From Thiogranum sp. (lineage in GTDB: Bacteria > Pseudomonadota > Gammaproteobacteria > DSM-19610): a stretch of 50,405 nucleotides of DNA. The DNA is taken from NCBI GenBank assembly GCA_030148915.1, contig JASBSN010000023.1:1-50405 (forward strand), in the 5' to 3' direction. The translations under genes were made by a program, and so were the position numbers. This document shows positions 36,965 to 47,423 of this stretch, piece by piece. Numbering within the stretch: the stretch's first letter is position 1; each line of letters begins with the position of its first letter. Below the pieces are notes generated by a model. It ran no database searches and was not told the DNA's origin. It worked only from the letters and a program-made list of their open reading frames with translations.

Positions 36965-37966
36965 TCAGGCGGATTGCTTTTCGCTGTCCTTAAGACCGGC
37001 CGGGGGCCAGTTTTCCAGCCGCATGCCCAGAGACAGTCCCCGGGATGCCAGCACATCCTTGATTTCAGTCAACGACTTCTTACCCAGATTCGGGGTCTTC
37101 AACAGCTCTACTTCGGTGCGCTGAATTAAATCGCCGATGAAATAAATACTTTCGGCTTTCAGGCAGTTGGCAGAACGCACCGTCAACTCCAGATCATCCA
37201 CCGGGCGTAACAGAATGGGGTCGATATCGGCCTCATGGGTTTCCTGCTGCACCTCTTCCTTGCCCTGCAGGTCGACGAATACCGACAGCTGATCCTGCAA
37301 AATCGTGGCGGCGTGGCGGATGGCCTCTTCCGGATCAAGGGTACCGTTGGTCTCGATCTCGATAACCAGCTTGTCCAGATTGGTACGCTGCTCAACGCGC
37401 GCCGCTTCGACAGTATAAGAGACACGGTTTACCGGCGTATAACTGGCATCCAGCTGCAACGCGCCTATCGGACTGCCCTCATCGTCGCGCTCGGCGCGTA
37501 CGGTCGCGGGCTCGTAACCGCGACCCATTTGCAGTCTCAGAGTCATGTTCAGCTCGCCGCTCTGGGTCAGGTTGGCGATAACGTACTCAGGATTGACGAT
37601 TTCCACGTCATGATCCAAATTGATGTCGCCGGCCTTGACCGCACCGGGGCCCTTCTTACTCAATTTGAGGCTGGCTTCCTCGCGGTTGTGCATCTTCAGC
37701 GCAACACCCTTCAGGTTGAGCAGGATTTCCATGACGTCTTCCTGCACACCTTCAATAGCCGAATACTCGTGCAGCACGCCTTCGATTTCCACCCCGGTGA
37801 TGGCGCAACCGGGCATGGACGACAACAGGATACGGCGCAGGGCATTGCCCAGTGTATGGCCGAAACCACGTTCCAGCGGCTCCAGAACGACCCTGGCGGT
37901 ATACTCGTTGACGCTTTGAACGTCGACAATACGCGGTTTCAGAAATTCTGTGACCTTGCCCGGCAT
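36965..37966 (-). CDS. rpoA: DNA-directed RNA polymerase alpha subunit
   Basis: RpoA dimerises to nucleate RNA polymerase and contacts UP elements and activators. The 333-residue protein has the N-terminal assembly domain ([19 protein letters not shown] near 35-53) and the C-terminal domain with [39 protein letters not shown], the helix-hairpin-helix region that binds DNA. It is a little longer than E. coli RpoA (329). Position between rpsD and rplQ is the usual one. Confidence 0.99.
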   Translation of the reverse strand: MPGKVTEFLKPRIVDVQSVNEYTARVVLEPLERGFGHTLGNALRRILLSSMPGCAITGVEIEGVLHEYSAIEGVQEDVMEILLNLKGVALKMHNREEASLKLSKKGPGAVKAGDINLDHDVEIVNPEYVIANLTQSGELNMTLRLQMGRGYEPATVRAERDDEGSPIGALQLDASYTPVNRVSYTVEAARVEQRTNLDKLVIEIETNGTLDPEEAIRHAATILQDQLSVFVDLQGKEEVQQETHEADIDPILLRPVDDLELTVRSANCLKAESIYFIGDLIQRTEVELLKTPNLGKKSLTEIKDVLASRGLSLGMRLENWPPAGLKDSEKQSA

Positions 37967-37990
37967 GTATAGCCCTCTTAAGCGGATATC

Positions 37991-38617
37991 TTACTTGGAG
38001 TACAATTCGACGACGAGATGCTCGTTGATCTCGGCGGGAAGATCCGAACGTTCCGGACGGGCCTTGAACACGCCTTCCATTTTTTTCGCATCAACATCGA
38101 TCCAATCGACAAAACCACGCTGTTCGGCCAGCTCCAGCGCCGACTGCACGCGCGTCTGAGTGCGTGATTTCTCAGCCACGGCGAGATTGTCATTCGGTTG
38201 TACCTGATAGGACGGAATGGTCACGCGCTGCCCGTTTACGGTGATCGCCTTGTGGCGCACCAGCTGGCGGGCCTCGGAACGCGAGGCGGCGAAGCCCATG
38301 CGATAGACCACGTTATCGAGGCGGCCCTCCAGCAGCTGCAACAGATTCTCGCCCGTCGAACCCTTACCCTGCGCGGCGCTGGCGTAATAGTTACGGAACT
38401 GGCGCTCCAGCACGCCGTAAATACGACGCATTTTCTGTTTTTCACGCAGCTGGGCGGCATAATCCGACAGGCGCCCGCGGCGCTGACCGTGCTGCCCCGG
38501 GGGGAAGGCGCGATTTTCCACTGAACACTTGCTGGTGTAACACTTCTCGCCCTTAAGAAACAACTTGGTGCCTTCACGACGGCACTGGCGACACTTGGGT
38601 CCTACGTATTTGGCCAT
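37991..38617 (-). CDS. rpsD: 30S ribosomal protein S4, zinc-binding (C+) form
   Basis: S4 starts assembly of the small subunit and, in E. coli, represses its own operon. The 208-residue product has the S4 RNA-binding domain ([31 protein letters not shown]). The N-terminus carries four cysteines C9-x2-C12-x13-C26-x4-C31 that match the zinc-binding form known from Thermus and many Gram-positive bacteria, while E. coli S4 lacks them. The C-terminus is normal. It lies between rpsK and rpoA. Confidence 0.98.
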   Translation of the reverse strand: MAKYVGPKCRQCRREGTKLFLKGEKCYTSKCSVENRAFPPGQHGQRRGRLSDYAAQLREKQKMRRIYGVLERQFRNYYASAAQGKGSTGENLLQLLEGRLDNVVYRMGFAASRSEARQLVRHKAITVNGQRVTIPSYQVQPNDNLAVAEKSRTQTRVQSALELAEQRGFVDWIDVDAKKMEGVFKARPERSDLPAEINEHLVVELYSK

Positions 38618-38632
38618 GGTATCTCCTGCGTC

Positions 38633-39025
38633 CTACACGCGCCGCTTTTTCGGCGGACGGCAACCGTTATGTGGAATGGGGGTCACATCAGTAATATTGG
38701 TTATGCGAAAACCGGCATTATTCAGCGCACGGACCGCCGATTCGCGCCCCGGCCCCGGCCCCTTGACTTCAACTTCGAGGTTCTTCAAGCCGTATTCCTT
38801 GACCGCTTCGCCGGCGCGTTCGGCTGCCACCTGGGCGGCGAACGGCGTGCTTTTACGCGAACCACGAAAACCGGAACCACCGGACGTCGCCCAAGCCAGA
38901 GCATTGCCCTGCCGATCGGTGATCGTCACTATAGTGTTGTTGAACGACGCGTGAACGTGAGCGATTCCGTCGACCACATTCTTTTTGACCTTCTTACGCG
39001 GGCGCGCTGGACTAGGCTTAGCCAT
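38633..39025 (-). CDS. rpsK: 30S ribosomal protein S11
   Basis: S11 lies on the platform of the small subunit near the E-site. The 130-residue product contains [46 protein letters not shown], and [20 protein letters not shown], and ends in [18 protein letters not shown], all family hallmarks. It is the second gene of the alpha operon, 26 bases after rpsM. Confidence 0.99.
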   Translation of the reverse strand: MAKPSPARPRKKVKKNVVDGIAHVHASFNNTIVTITDRQGNALAWATSGGSGFRGSRKSTPFAAQVAAERAGEAVKEYGLKNLEVEVKGPGPGRESAVRALNNAGFRITNITDVTPIPHNGCRPPKKRRV

Positions 39026-39051
39026 ATATAATAATACCTGTAAACAGCAAC

Positions 39052-39408
39052 TTACTTACGAATCGGACGCCGCGGACCTTTACGGGTACGGGCGTTGGTG
39101 CGGGTGCGCTGGCCGCGCAGCGGTAAGCCGCGACGGTGCCGGATACCCCGGTAGCAACCCAGGTCCATGAGGCGCTTGATATTCATCGACAGCGTACGCC
39201 GCAGATCACCTTCGACGGTGTATTTGGTCACTTCGCCACGGATCGCCTCGACCTCGGACTCGGACAAATCCTTGATCTTGGTCTGCGGTTTGATGCCGGT
39301 AGCATCGCAGATCTTGTGCGCCGTGGTCCGGCCGATACCATAAATGGCGGTCAGCGCTATCACTGCGTGCTTTTGTGGCGGAACGTTAATCCCGGCTATA
39401 CGAGCCAT
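39052..39408 (-). CDS. rpsM: 30S ribosomal protein S13
   Basis: S13 in the head of the small subunit bridges to the large subunit and touches P-site tRNA. The 118-residue protein equals the E. coli length: [19 protein letters not shown] at the start, [11 protein letters not shown], and the C-terminal [22 protein letters not shown]. It is the first gene of the alpha operon with a consensus promoter just upstream (39460-39488) and a GAGGAG ribosome site. Confidence 0.99.
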   Translation of the reverse strand: MARIAGINVPPQKHAVIALTAIYGIGRTTAHKICDATGIKPQTKIKDLSESEVEAIRGEVTKYTVEGDLRRTLSMNIKRLMDLGCYRGIRHRRGLPLRGQRTRTNARTRKGPRRPIRK

Positions 39409-39459
39409 GAACCTTATCTCCTCGACGAGACATCCGGGCGGGAGTCGCGAAAACCCGCA

Positions 39460-39488
39460 AGTGTACCGGAAATTGTCTCAGTTCTCAA
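39460..39488 (-). promoter_or_regulatory. Sigma-70 promoter of the alpha operon
   Basis: Minus-strand TTGAGA (39483-39488), 17-base spacer, TACACT (39460-39465), in the 114-base gap between rpmJ and rpsM. Start near 39453 gives a leader of about 45 bases. The gap is unusually large for this super-operon. Confidence 0.65.
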
Positions 39489-39522
39489 TCTATTAAAATC
39501 ACTAATCCGCGCGACCGCGCAC

Positions 39523-39636
39523 TTAGCCCTGGCGCTGCTTGTGGCGGCCATCCTTGCAGATAACGCGCACCACGCCCTTGCGGCGGACCACTTTGCAATT
39601 GCGACAAATACGTTTGACGGAAGCACGAACTTTCAT
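39523..39636 (-). CDS. rpmJ: 50S ribosomal protein L36
   Basis: L36 is the smallest large-subunit protein. The 37-residue product ([20 protein letters not shown] then [17 protein letters not shown]) has the zinc ligands C11, C14, C27 and H32, so it is the C+ (zinc-binding) form. It lies 24 bases after secY and is the last gene of the spc operon. It is too short for most ORF callers but unmistakable. Confidence 0.98.
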   Translation of the reverse strand: MKVRASVKRICRNCKVVRRKGVVRVICKDGRHKQRQG

Positions 39637-39660
39637 GGTTTCACCTATTTATAAACTCAA

Positions 39661-41019
39661 CTACCGCAAGACGCCGGCGCGGCCGTGACCTTTCAGGTTG
39701 GCTTTCTTCATCAACCCTTCGTACTGATGGGACATCATCAGGGCCTGAACCTGCGCCATGAAGTCCATCACCACGACGACGATAATCAGCAGGGAGGTGC
39801 CGCCGAAATAAAACGGCACGTTCCAGTACAAAATCAGGAACTCCGGCAACAGGCAGACCGCCGTGATGTAAATCGCTCCGGCCAGCGTAAGGCGCGTCAT
39901 GACGCCGTCGATATATCTTGCCGTCTGGTCACCCGGACGTATTCCCGGAATGAAGGCGCCGGACTTTTTCAAATTGTCCGCGGTTTCCTTGGAATTAAAC
40001 ACAATGGCGGTGTAGAAAAAGCAGAAGAATATAATCGCCATCGCATAAAAAATAATATACAGGGGCTGACCCGGTGACAGCGTGGAGGAAATATCCTTCA
40101 ACCAACCCATGCCTTCCATACTGCCGAACCATTGGCCGGCCGTCGCCGGGAACAGAATAATACTGGAGGCGAATATCGGCGGAATGACGCCGGCCATATT
40201 CAGCTTCAGCGGCAGATGTGTACTCTGCGCGGCATACAGCTTGCGCCCCTGCTGACGCTTGGCATAGTTCACCGTAATACGCCGCTGACCGCGTTCGACA
40301 AAGACCACGAAGGCGGTAACCGCCATCGCTAATGCAAACAGGAACAACAGCGTCAAGGTATTCATTTCGCCGGTACGAACCAGCTCCAACGAGCCGCCGA
40401 TGGCCCGTGGCAGGCCGGCGACAATGCCGGCAAAGATGATGATCGAAATACCGTTACCGATACCGCGCTCGGTTACCTGCTCGCCCAGCCACATCAGGAA
40501 TAACGTACCGGTCACCAGGCAAGCCACGGCGGAAATCACAAACGGCAAGCCCTGCAATATCACCAGGGGCTGCCCGCCGACCACCTGCCCCTGCAGCGCA
40601 GTGGAGATACCGATCGCCTGAAACGTCGCCAGCACCACCGTGGCATAGCGCGTGTATTGGGTGATCTTGTGCCTGCCGGCCTCGCCTTCTTTCTTCAACT
40701 GTTCCAGCGCCGGCACTGTGTACGACAACAGCTGCATAATGATCGACGCCGATATGTACGGCATGATGCCCAGCGCGAACAACGATAAGCGACTCAGCGC
40801 ACCTCCGGAGAACATGTTGAACATGTCGAGGATCGTGCCTTTTTGTTGCTCGACCAGGACTTCCAGCACGTGAGGATCGATACCCGGCAGCGGAATGAAA
40901 GAACCGATACGGAAAACCAGAATAGCGCCCAGCACAAAGAAGATGCGCTGGCGTAATTCCGTCAGTTTTCCCAGGTCACCGATTCCCCCGGTGAGCCCTG
41001 CCGCGCCTGCTCCAGCCAT
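39661..41019 (-). CDS. secY: Preprotein translocase subunit SecY
   Basis: SecY forms the protein-conducting channel and works with the SecA motor encoded earlier in this window. The 452-residue protein has ten membrane helices; landmarks are [17 protein letters not shown] near 36, the plug-region [22 protein letters not shown] near 72, GMQ-type cytoplasmic loops including [20 protein letters not shown], and [15 protein letters not shown] near 355. It follows rplO by 19 bases in the spc operon. Confidence 0.99.
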   Translation of the reverse strand: MAGAGAAGLTGGIGDLGKLTELRQRIFFVLGAILVFRIGSFIPLPGIDPHVLEVLVEQQKGTILDMFNMFSGGALSRLSLFALGIMPYISASIIMQLLSYTVPALEQLKKEGEAGRHKITQYTRYATVVLATFQAIGISTALQGQVVGGQPLVILQGLPFVISAVACLVTGTLFLMWLGEQVTERGIGNGISIIIFAGIVAGLPRAIGGSLELVRTGEMNTLTLLFLFALAMAVTAFVVFVERGQRRITVNYAKRQQGRKLYAAQSTHLPLKLNMAGVIPPIFASSIILFPATAGQWFGSMEGMGWLKDISSTLSPGQPLYIIFYAMAIIFFCFFYTAIVFNSKETADNLKKSGAFIPGIRPGDQTARYIDGVMTRLTLAGAIYITAVCLLPEFLILYWNVPFYFGGTSLLIIVVVVMDFMAQVQALMMSHQYEGLMKKANLKGHGRAGVLR

Positions 41020-41038
41020 CTGTGCTACTTATCCACCC

Positions 41039-41473
41039 TTATACTTCGATCTTGCCGCCGGCCGCCTCAATGGCAGCACGCGCACCTTTGCTGACACCGA
41101 CACCCCGCAGTGTTACAGCGGTGGTGAGGTCGCCGGACGCAATGACCTTGACATACTGCGTATTCTGCTTGACGACACCAGCCGCCTTCAAAGCGGCGAG
41201 ATCCACGTTGCCGCCTTCGACCAGAGCCAGTTCGTGCAGGCGCACTTCCTCGGTCACGCGTGATTTGCGTGAAGTGAAGCCGACTTTGGGCAAACGACGC
41301 TGCAACGGCATCTGGCCGCCCTCGAAGCCGATTTTATGAAAACCGCCGGCGCGCGATTTCTGTCCTTTATGGCCACGACCACCGGTCTTGCCAAGGCCCG
41401 AACCAATACCCCGTCCGACGCGCTTGGCGGCGCTGCGCGCTCCGGCTGCGGGCTTTAATGTATTCAGACGCAT
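41039..41473 (-). CDS. rplO: 50S ribosomal protein L15
   Basis: L15 is a late-assembly protein of the large subunit. The 144-residue product equals the E. coli length and opens [20 protein letters not shown], followed by the Gly/Lys-rich [20 protein letters not shown] that threads through rRNA, and ends with a compact domain. It is three bases after rpmD. Confidence 0.99.
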   Translation of the reverse strand: MRLNTLKPAAGARSAAKRVGRGIGSGLGKTGGRGHKGQKSRAGGFHKIGFEGGQMPLQRRLPKVGFTSRKSRVTEEVRLHELALVEGGNVDLAALKAAGVVKQNTQYVKVIASGDLTTAVTLRGVGVSKGARAAIEAAGGKIEV

Positions 41474-41476
41474 GCG

Positions 41477-41662
41477 TTAAGCCTCCTCGACCTGCAGCAT
41501 ATAGCTGACTTTGTTGATCATGCCGCGGTTTTCCGGGGTATCGATTACCTCAACCGTGTGCCGGATACGGCGCAGACCCAGGCCGCGCACGCAGGCCCGG
41601 TGGGCAGCGAGCCGACCGCTGATGCTTTTCAGCAGTGTCAGTTTGAGTTTTTTGTCCGCCAT
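41477..41662 (-). CDS. rpmD: 50S ribosomal protein L30
   Basis: L30 is a small large-subunit protein. The 61-residue product has the ferredoxin-like fold sequence [40 protein letters not shown] and [13 protein letters not shown]. Spacing of three bases to both rpsE and rplO shows tight coupling in the spc operon. Confidence 0.98.
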   Translation of the reverse strand: MADKKLKLTLLKSISGRLAAHRACVRGLGLRRIRHTVEVIDTPENRGMINKVSYMLQVEEA

Positions 41663-41665
41663 GGC

Positions 41666-42172
41666 TTACCCCGCGATCTCTTCTACCGTCTTGCCGCGCT
41701 TGGCTGCCACCATTTCCGGCGAGGTCATCTCCGCCAGGCCTTTCATGGTAGCGCGCACGACGTTAATAGGATTGTTGGTGCCGATACACTTGGCCAGCAC
41801 GTCGCGCACTCCGACAACTTCGAACACCGCGCGCATCGCGCCGCCGGCGATAATGCCGGTGCCTTCCGAGGCAGGCTGCATATGCACCTTGGCGGCGCCG
41901 AAAGTCGCCGTGATGGGGTGTTGCAGCGTGCCATCCTTGAGGGCCACGCGCTGCATGTTCTTGCGCGCATTTTCCATCGCCTTTTGGATCGCCACCGGTA
42001 CTTCGCGGGCCTTGCCCCGGCCGAATCCGACCCGGCCCTCGCCATCGCCGACCACTGTGAGCGCGGCGAAACCGAACTGCCGGCCACCCTTGACCACCTT
42101 GGCCACACGATTGATACCGATCAGTTTTTCCTGCAGACCGTCAGAATTGGTTTGTGAATCGACACTTGCCAT
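41666..42172 (-). CDS. rpsE: 30S ribosomal protein S5
   Basis: S5 lies at the mRNA entry and helps decoding accuracy. The 168-residue product has the N-terminal double-stranded-RNA-binding-like domain ([23 protein letters not shown]), the loop [18 protein letters not shown], and the C-terminal domain with [23 protein letters not shown]. Length matches the family (167 in E. coli). Confidence 0.99.
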   Translation of the reverse strand: MASVDSQTNSDGLQEKLIGINRVAKVVKGGRQFGFAALTVVGDGEGRVGFGRGKAREVPVAIQKAMENARKNMQRVALKDGTLQHPITATFGAAKVHMQPASEGTGIIAGGAMRAVFEVVGVRDVLAKCIGTNNPINVVRATMKGLAEMTSPEMVAAKRGKTVEEIAG

Positions 42173-42186
42173 AGCGCAACCTTTAC

Positions 42187-42540
42187 CTAGAATTCGAGAC
42201 CGCTTTCACGCGCGGCATCCGCCAACGCCTTCACGCGACCGTGATATTTAAAGCCCGAGCGATCGAACGCAACCGCACTGACACCAGCGGCCTTGGCGCG
42301 TTCGGCGACGGCCTTGCCAATCGCCGCCGCGGCCTCGGTATTACCGGTACATTTCATCTCTTTGCGTAAGTCACCGTCGAGAGTCGAGGCGCTGGCGATG
42401 ACCTTGTCACCACCAACATCGATAATCTGTGCGTAGATATGACGCGGCGTACGATGGATGCACAGCCGGGCCCGGCCCAGTTCGCGGATCTTGGCCCGCG
42501 CCTTTCTGGCGCGGCGCTGTCTTGATGCCTTTTTGTCCAT
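42187..42540 (-). CDS. rplR: 50S ribosomal protein L18
   Basis: L18 binds 5S rRNA with L5. The 117-residue product has the Arg/Lys-rich N-terminus [16 protein letters not shown], the [16 protein letters not shown] strand, and the C-terminal [27 protein letters not shown] ending. It lies 14 bases before rpsE in transcription order. Confidence 0.99.
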   Translation of the reverse strand: MDKKASRQRRARKARAKIRELGRARLCIHRTPRHIYAQIIDVGGDKVIASASTLDGDLRKEMKCTGNTEAAAAIGKAVAERAKAAGVSAVAFDRSGFKYHGRVKALADAARESGLEF

Positions 42541-42599
42541 GTCGTTACCTTAGTGTTCAGCTTAAACAGGGCGCCGGCAGTCAGGCCCGGCCCCTTGGA

Positions 42600-43133
42600 T
42601 CATTTCTTCTTCGCTTCTTTGCGCACAATAATTTCATCAGCGTACTTGACGCCCTTACCTTTGTACGGTTCCGGCGGACGGTAGGCGCGGATTTCCGCCG
42701 CCACCTGCCCGACCTTCTGCTTATCCGCGCCTCTGACGACAACTTCGGTCTGGCTGGGCGTTTCGACACTCACGCCTTCCGGCACGGGGTAGTCGACCGG
42801 GTGTGAGAAGCCGAGCGTCAGATTCAATTTCTGCCCCTGGGCCTGGGCGCGGTAACCGACGCCGACCAGTTGCAGCTTCTTTTCAAAACCCTCGCTGACG
42901 CCCTGAATCATGTTGTTGACTAGCGCGCGCGTCGTACCGGTTAAAGCCATCGAGGTTTTGGAACCGTCGCGTGGCGTAAAGCTGAGGATCTGGTCATCCT
43001 GCGTAAGCTTCACCGCACTGTGCATCTTGTGCTCGAGCGAACCCTTGCCACCTTTTACGGTAACGGCCTGGCCGTCGACGGTGAGCTGGACTCCGGAGGG
43101 GAGCTCGATCGGCTGTTTAGCGATTCTGGACAT
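42600..43133 (-). CDS. rplF: 50S ribosomal protein L6
   Basis: L6 lies near the factor-binding site of the large subunit. The 177-residue protein (same as E. coli) begins [17 protein letters not shown], contains two homologous domains and ends with the signature [16 protein letters not shown] followed by a Lys-rich tail. A 59-base gap separates it from rplR, the largest inside the spc operon. Confidence 0.99.
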   Translation of the reverse strand: MSRIAKQPIELPSGVQLTVDGQAVTVKGGKGSLEHKMHSAVKLTQDDQILSFTPRDGSKTSMALTGTTRALVNNMIQGVSEGFEKKLQLVGVGYRAQAQGQKLNLTLGFSHPVDYPVPEGVSVETPSQTEVVVRGADKQKVGQVAAEIRAYRPPEPYKGKGVKYADEIIVRKEAKKK

Positions 43134-43147
43134 GGTCTTTACTCAAT

Positions 43148-43540
43148 TTACGCTACGTAGCACAACACTTCGCCACCTTCCCCGGCAGCGCGTGCGGCGC
43201 GATCACTCATAACACCCTTGGACGTGGAAACAATCGCCACACCCAGGCCACCCTGCACTTTGGGCAACTCGTCGTTACCCTTGTAAATACGCAGGCCGGG
43301 ACGGCTGATGCGCTTCAGGCTTTCAATAACCGGTCGACCCTCGTAGTACTTCAGTTCGACGCTCATAACCGGCTTGCCGGCCTCTTCCTGCGAGGCAAAA
43401 TCGGCGATGTAGCCCTCTTCTTTCAGTACTTTGGCGATGGACGTCTTCAACCTCGAAGATGGCATCGACACCGAAACCTTGCCGGCGCGCTGGCCATTGC
43501 GAATGCGGGTCAGCATATCGGCGATAGGATCAGTCATCAT
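43148..43540 (-). CDS. rpsH: 30S ribosomal protein S8
   Basis: S8 organises the central domain of 16S rRNA and in E. coli represses the spc operon by binding the rplE start region. The 130-residue product (as in E. coli) shows [14 protein letters not shown] at the N-terminus, [16 protein letters not shown], and the C-terminal [20 protein letters not shown] with GGEVLCYVA ending. Confidence 0.99.
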   Translation of the reverse strand: MMTDPIADMLTRIRNGQRAGKVSVSMPSSRLKTSIAKVLKEEGYIADFASQEEAGKPVMSVELKYYEGRPVIESLKRISRPGLRIYKGNDELPKVQGGLGVAIVSTSKGVMSDRAARAAGEGGEVLCYVA

Positions 43541-43569
43541 AGTCTGCGTACCTCTTAATCCTTAGTCGG

Positions 43570-43875
43570 TTACCAGCTGGCCTTGACCAGACCCGGCACG
43601 TCACCGGCCATGGCATGTTCGCGCAGCTTGTTGCGAGCCAGACCGAATTTACGGTAGTACCCGTGCGGGCGCCCCGTCACACGGCAGCGATTGCGCTGGC
43701 GGCAGGGGCTGGCGTTGCGCGGCAATGCCTGTAACTTGAGCTGCGCTTCATAGCGGTCTTCGTCCGACTGGTTGATATCGGCGATAGTCGCTTTCAGCGC
43801 CGCGCGTTTGGCGGCGTATTTCTTGACCATCTTGGCGCGCTTGATCTCGCGCTGCAGCATGGATTGTTTTGCCAT
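43570..43875 (-). CDS. rpsN: 30S ribosomal protein S14, zinc-free (C-) form
   Basis: S14 is in the head of the small subunit. The 101-residue long form is that of E. coli and lacks the CxxC pairs of the short zinc form; it has [20 protein letters not shown] and the invariant [19 protein letters not shown], ending GLVKASW. It follows rplE by 12 bases. Confidence 0.99.
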   Translation of the reverse strand: MAKQSMLQREIKRAKMVKKYAAKRAALKATIADINQSDEDRYEAQLKLQALPRNASPCRQRNRCRVTGRPHGYYRKFGLARNKLREHAMAGDVPGLVKASW

Positions 43876-43887
43876 CTCTCCGGTCCC

Positions 43888-44427
43888 TCAGTTCTTGAAC
43901 GGGAAGTTGAACGCAGCCAGCAAGGCGCGCCCTTCTTCATCGGTTGTTGCCGTGGTGGTGATACTGATATCCAGGCCACGCAGAGCATCGATTTTGTCGT
44001 AATCGATCTCGGGAAAAATAATCTGCTCACGCACGCCCATGTTGTAGTTGCCGCGTCCGTCAAAACCCTTGGGGTTCATACCGCGGAAATCGCGCACACG
44101 CGGAATAGCGATATTCACCAGGCGATCGAGAAACTCAAACATCCGCTCACGACGCAGCGTCACCTTGCAACCGATAGGCCAGCCTTCGCGAACTTTGAAC
44201 CCGGCGACCGACTTGCGGGCCAGACAAACCACCGCCTTTTGGCCGGCGATTTTTTCCATATCGCTGACGGCGTTATCCATCACCTTACGGTCACCGAGGG
44301 CCTCACCAACACCCATATTCAGGGTGATTTTGCTGACGCGCGGCACTTGCATCACGTTGTCGTAGCCAAACTGCTCAAACAGCTTTTTGGCAATTTCGTC
44401 GCGATACTGATCTTGTAATCTGGTCAT
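43888..44427 (-). CDS. rplE: 50S ribosomal protein L5
   Basis: L5 binds 5S rRNA and touches P-site tRNA. The 179-residue product equals the E. coli length, with [20 protein letters not shown] near 20-40, [23 protein letters not shown] near 65-85, and [20 protein letters not shown] in the second half. The start follows rplX by 15 bases. Confidence 0.99.
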   Translation of the reverse strand: MTRLQDQYRDEIAKKLFEQFGYDNVMQVPRVSKITLNMGVGEALGDRKVMDNAVSDMEKIAGQKAVVCLARKSVAGFKVREGWPIGCKVTLRRERMFEFLDRLVNIAIPRVRDFRGMNPKGFDGRGNYNMGVREQIIFPEIDYDKIDALRGLDISITTTATTDEEGRALLAAFNFPFKN

Positions 44428-44442
44428 TTCAGCGGCTCACTC

Positions 44443-44763
44443 TTACGCATCCACGACTTCGTCGTTGGATTTGAACACACGAACTTTGCGACCGTCTTTC
44501 AACGTCTTGAATCCGACTCGGTCGCCCTTCTTGCTTTGCGGGTTGTAAAGCATCACGTTGGATACATGGATCGGCATTTCTTTTTCCACGATGCCACCGG
44601 GCACCCCCGCCTGAGGGTTCGGCTTGGTGTGCTTTTTGACGACATTGACGTTTTCGACCACCAGCTTGTCAAGCTCGGGCAGCACTCGCAGTACGGTGCC
44701 GCGCTTGCCGCTGTCCTTACCCGCTTTGATCAACACGTCGTCGCCTTTTCGAATCTTGTACAT
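44443..44763 (-). CDS. rplX: 50S ribosomal protein L24
   Basis: L24 starts large-subunit assembly. The 106-residue product begins [20 protein letters not shown], the KOW motif, and continues with [20 protein letters not shown] and the strand [13 protein letters not shown]. Spacing to rplN is 15 bases. Confidence 0.99.
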   Translation of the reverse strand: MYKIRKGDDVLIKAGKDSGKRGTVLRVLPELDKLVVENVNVVKKHTKPNPQAGVPGGIVEKEMPIHVSNVMLYNPQSKKGDRVGFKTLKDGRKVRVFKSNDEVVDA

Positions 44764-44778
44764 TGTCCCGACTCCTGC

Positions 44779-45147
44779 CTAGAGCACTTCCGGCGCCAGA
44801 GAAATAATTTTCATAAAACGTTCACCACGCAACTCGCGGGTCACCGGGCCAAAAATACGCGTACCGATCGGCTCCAGCTTGGCGTTGAGTAACACGGCGG
44901 CGTTGCCGTCAAAACGAATCAGCGAACCGTCGGGGCGGCGCACACCCTTGGCGGTGCGCACCACCACGGCATTATAGACTTCGCCCTTTTTTACTTTGCC
45001 GCGGGGAATAGCCTCTTTAACGCTTACCTTGATGATATCGCCGATATTGGCGTAACGGCGGTGTGAACCGCCGAGCACCTTGATGCACTGCAGGCGACGT
45101 GCACCGCTGTTGTCAGCTACATCTAAATTGGATTGCATCTGGATCAT
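44779..45147 (-). CDS. rplN: 50S ribosomal protein L14
   Basis: L14 is at the subunit interface and binds the silencing factor RsfS in known systems. The 122-residue product has [60 protein letters not shown] and the C-terminal [12 protein letters not shown]. It opens the spc operon; the 36-base gap after rpsQ has no evident promoter or terminator. Confidence 0.99.
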   Translation of the reverse strand: MIQMQSNLDVADNSGARRLQCIKVLGGSHRRYANIGDIIKVSVKEAIPRGKVKKGEVYNAVVVRTAKGVRRPDGSLIRFDGNAAVLLNAKLEPIGTRIFGPVTRELRGERFMKIISLAPEVL

Positions 45148-45183
45148 GACTTTATTTCCCGCTCACGCAAAACTTCGCTTCAA

Positions 45184-45447
45184 TCAGCCTGCAGGCCGTT
45201 CCACAACTTCCACCAGCGCCCAGGTCTTGGTCTTTGACACCGGCCGCGTCTGTTTGATGGTGACGGTGTCACCCTGTTGACATTCATTTTTTTCGTCATG
45301 AATGTGCACCTTGGTGGAACGCCGGATATACTTGCCGTAAAGCGGATGGCGCACCTGGCGCTCAACCATGACGACCGCGCTCTTATCCATTTTGTCGCTG
45401 ACGACACGACCGGTCAGGGTACGGACCGTTTTGGACTGTTCAGTCAT
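45184..45447 (-). CDS. rpsQ: 30S ribosomal protein S17
   Basis: S17 is an OB-fold small-subunit protein that helps organise the 5' domain of 16S rRNA. The 87-residue product shows [40 protein letters not shown] and the C-terminal VEVVERPAG. Its start overlaps the rpmC stop by four bases. Confidence 0.99.
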   Translation of the reverse strand: MTEQSKTVRTLTGRVVSDKMDKSAVVMVERQVRHPLYGKYIRRSTKVHIHDEKNECQQGDTVTIKQTRPVSKTKTWALVEVVERPAG

Positions 45448-45647
45448 GCGGTTTCACCTGCATTCGCTTTTTCACTCAGTAATGTCTTGATACGCGCAAT
45501 ACTGCGACGCACCTTCTTCACCTGGTCAGGACGGCTCAGTTGGCCGCCACCCTTTTGCATGCGCAGATTAAACTGTTCGCGCAGCAGGTTATCCAGCTCC
45601 GATTTCAGCTCGTCGGCTGATTTCTGACGCAACTCGTTGGCGTTCAT
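45444..45647 (-). CDS. rpmC: 50S ribosomal protein L29
   Basis: L29 lies at the peptide exit and contacts trigger factor and SRP. The 67-residue two-helix product has [20 protein letters not shown] and [20 protein letters not shown] then [15 protein letters not shown]. The start overlaps the rplP end by one base. Confidence 0.99.
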   Translation of the reverse strand: MNANELRQKSADELKSELDNLLREQFNLRMQKGGGQLSRPDQVKKVRRSIARIKTLLSEKANAGETA

Positions 45648-46060
45648 TACATCACCGTCCGGCTGACGAAGGTGGTACGTACCGACAATTTGGCGGCGGC
45701 CAGCTTAAAGGCCTCACGCGCCAGTTCTTCGGGTACACCCTCGATCTCATAGATGACACGACCGGGCTGTATTTTCGCTACCCAGTATTCGACGTTGCCC
45801 TTGCCTTTGCCCTGGCGTACTTCGATCGGTTTCTTGGTGATCGGCACGTCGGGAAATACCCGTATCCACAACTTGCCGCCACGCTTGACCTTACGCGAGA
45901 TGGTGCGTCGCGCGGCCTCAATCTGGCGCGCGGTGAGCTGACCACGCGAAGTGGACTTCAGCGCAAACTCACCGAAACTCACCTTGTTGCCGCTGGTAGC
46001 CAGGCCTCGATTGCGGCCTTTTTGCTGCTTGCGGAATTTTGTTCTCTTTGGCTGTAACAT
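45647..46060 (-). CDS. rplP: 50S ribosomal protein L16
   Basis: L16 is needed for A-site tRNA binding. The 137-residue product begins [20 protein letters not shown], the family signature, and has [38 protein letters not shown] and the loop with [19 protein letters not shown]. The arginine hydroxylated in E. coli corresponds to the R of EVRQGKGKG. Confidence 0.99.
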   Translation of the reverse strand: MLQPKRTKFRKQQKGRNRGLATSGNKVSFGEFALKSTSRGQLTARQIEAARRTISRKVKRGGKLWIRVFPDVPITKKPIEVRQGKGKGNVEYWVAKIQPGRVIYEIEGVPEELAREAFKLAAAKLSVRTTFVSRTVM

Positions 46061-46074
46061 GCTTCGCGTCTCCC

Positions 46075-46758
46075 TTAATTGGCGGCGGCGGCCTTCTTGC
46101 CGGCCTCGGGCTCGACGTTCTGCTCGTCGCGGTCCAGGATTTCACCCTTGAACACCCAGACCTTGACCCCGATCACCCCGTAGGTGGTATGGGCCTCAGT
46201 AAACCCGTAATCAATATCAGCGCGCAGCGTGTGCAACGGCACACGACCCTCGCGATACCACTCGGTGCGGGCGATTTCCGCGCCGTTTAGGCGCCCCGCC
46301 ACCATAATCTTGATGCCCTGCGCGCCCAGACGCATGGCATTGCCGACCGCGCGCTTCATGGCGCGACGGAACATGATGCGCCGCTCCAACTGCTGCGCCA
46401 CACTTTCGGCAACCAGCTGCGCTTCGATTTCCGGTTTGCGCACTTCTTCGATGTTGATATGCACCGGGACACCCATTTCGCGGGCCACGGCAGCGCGCAG
46501 TTTCTCGATATCCTCGCCCTTCTTGCCGATCACGATACCGGGACGCGCGGTATGAATAGTAATGGCGGCGTTGCTCGCCGGACGCTGGATCTGAATGCGG
46601 CTGACAGAGGCATGCTTGAGCTTCTGCTTGATGAAATCACGCATTTTCAGGTCCTGGTTGAGCAGATTCGCGTAGTTGTCCGAATCCGCGTACCAGGTGG
46701 ATGTCCAGTCCTTGACGATGCCAAGACGGATACCTATCGGATGTACTTTCTGGCCCAT
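46075..46758 (-). CDS. rpsC: 30S ribosomal protein S3
   Basis: S3 lines the mRNA entry channel and has helicase activity with S4 and S5. The 227-residue product from the ATG at 46758 begins [18 protein letters not shown], the usual start; the upstream in-frame extension to 46896 is out of the rplV frame and is not part of it. The KH domain is marked by [17 protein letters not shown], and the second domain by [17 protein letters not shown] and [20 protein letters not shown]. Confidence 0.99.
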   Translation of the reverse strand: MGQKVHPIGIRLGIVKDWTSTWYADSDNYANLLNQDLKMRDFIKQKLKHASVSRIQIQRPASNAAITIHTARPGIVIGKKGEDIEKLRAAVAREMGVPVHINIEEVRKPEIEAQLVAESVAQQLERRIMFRRAMKRAVGNAMRLGAQGIKIMVAGRLNGAEIARTEWYREGRVPLHTLRADIDYGFTEAHTTYGVIGVKVWVFKGEILDRDEQNVEPEAGKKAAAAN

Positions 46759-46786
46759 GCCGTACTCTCTTTGTCGCTTTCTGGGA

Positions 46787-47119
46787 CTACTGTTCTGCGA
46801 CAGTAATCTGTATATGACTTGTGCGCTTGAGGATCTGGTTGGCGCGGCCCTTGGCGCGCGCATTCCAGCGCTTGAGGGTGGGGCCCTCGTTGACACAAAT
46901 CTCGGAAATTTTCAGCTCGTCGACATCGGCGCCTTCGTTGTGCTCGGCGTTGGCAATTGCCGATTCGAGCACTTTGCGAACGATGCGGGCGGCTTTTTTC
47001 TGGCTGAAACTCAGCACTTCCAGGGCGCGCTCAACGGGCAGACCACGTACCTGGTCGGCGACCAGCCGGCACTTCTGCGCGGAAATGCGCGCTTGACTCA
47101 ATTTGGCTCTGGTTTGCAT
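46787..47119 (-). CDS. rplV: 50S ribosomal protein L22
   Basis: L22 lines the narrow part of the peptide exit tunnel, where macrolide-resistance changes occur. The 110-residue product (as in E. coli) has [40 protein letters not shown], and the C-terminal loop [18 protein letters not shown] with [11 protein letters not shown]. It follows rpsS by 12 bases. Confidence 0.99.
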   Translation of the reverse strand: MQTRAKLSQARISAQKCRLVADQVRGLPVERALEVLSFSQKKAARIVRKVLESAIANAEHNEGADVDELKISEICVNEGPTLKRWNARAKGRANQILKRTSHIQITVAEQ

Positions 47120-47131
47120 TCGTCGATACCC

Positions 47132-47404
47132 TTACTTGGATTTCCTGTCCGCCGCATGCCCTTTAAAGGTACGCGTCACGGCGAACTCGCCCAATTTATG
47201 CCCGACCATGTTTTCGTTGATCAGAATCGGCACATGCTGACGACCATTGTGAATGGCAATCGTCAGACCCACCATATCGGGCAGCACCATGGAGCGGCGC
47301 GACCAGGTCTTGATAGGCTTGCGGCTGTTACTGCTCACAGCCTGTTCAACCTTCTTTACCAGATGAAGGTCGACAAAAGGACCTTTTTTTACTGAACGTG
47401 GCAC
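47132..47404 (-). CDS. rpsS: 30S ribosomal protein S19
   Basis: S19 lies in the head of the small subunit near S13. The 90-residue product begins [20 protein letters not shown] and has [40 protein letters not shown] and [18 protein letters not shown], all typical. It follows rplB by 19 bases. Confidence 0.99.
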   Translation of the reverse strand: MPRSVKKGPFVDLHLVKKVEQAVSSNSRKPIKTWSRRSMVLPDMVGLTIAIHNGRQHVPILINENMVGHKLGEFAVTRTFKGHAADRKSK

Positions 47405-47423
47405 GGTCTCTAACCTCTACTCT

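Noticed and set aside
45148-45183. Separate promoter for the spc operon before rplN
   Set aside because: The 36-base gap has no plausible -35/-10 pair, so continuous transcription from the S10 genes is more likely.
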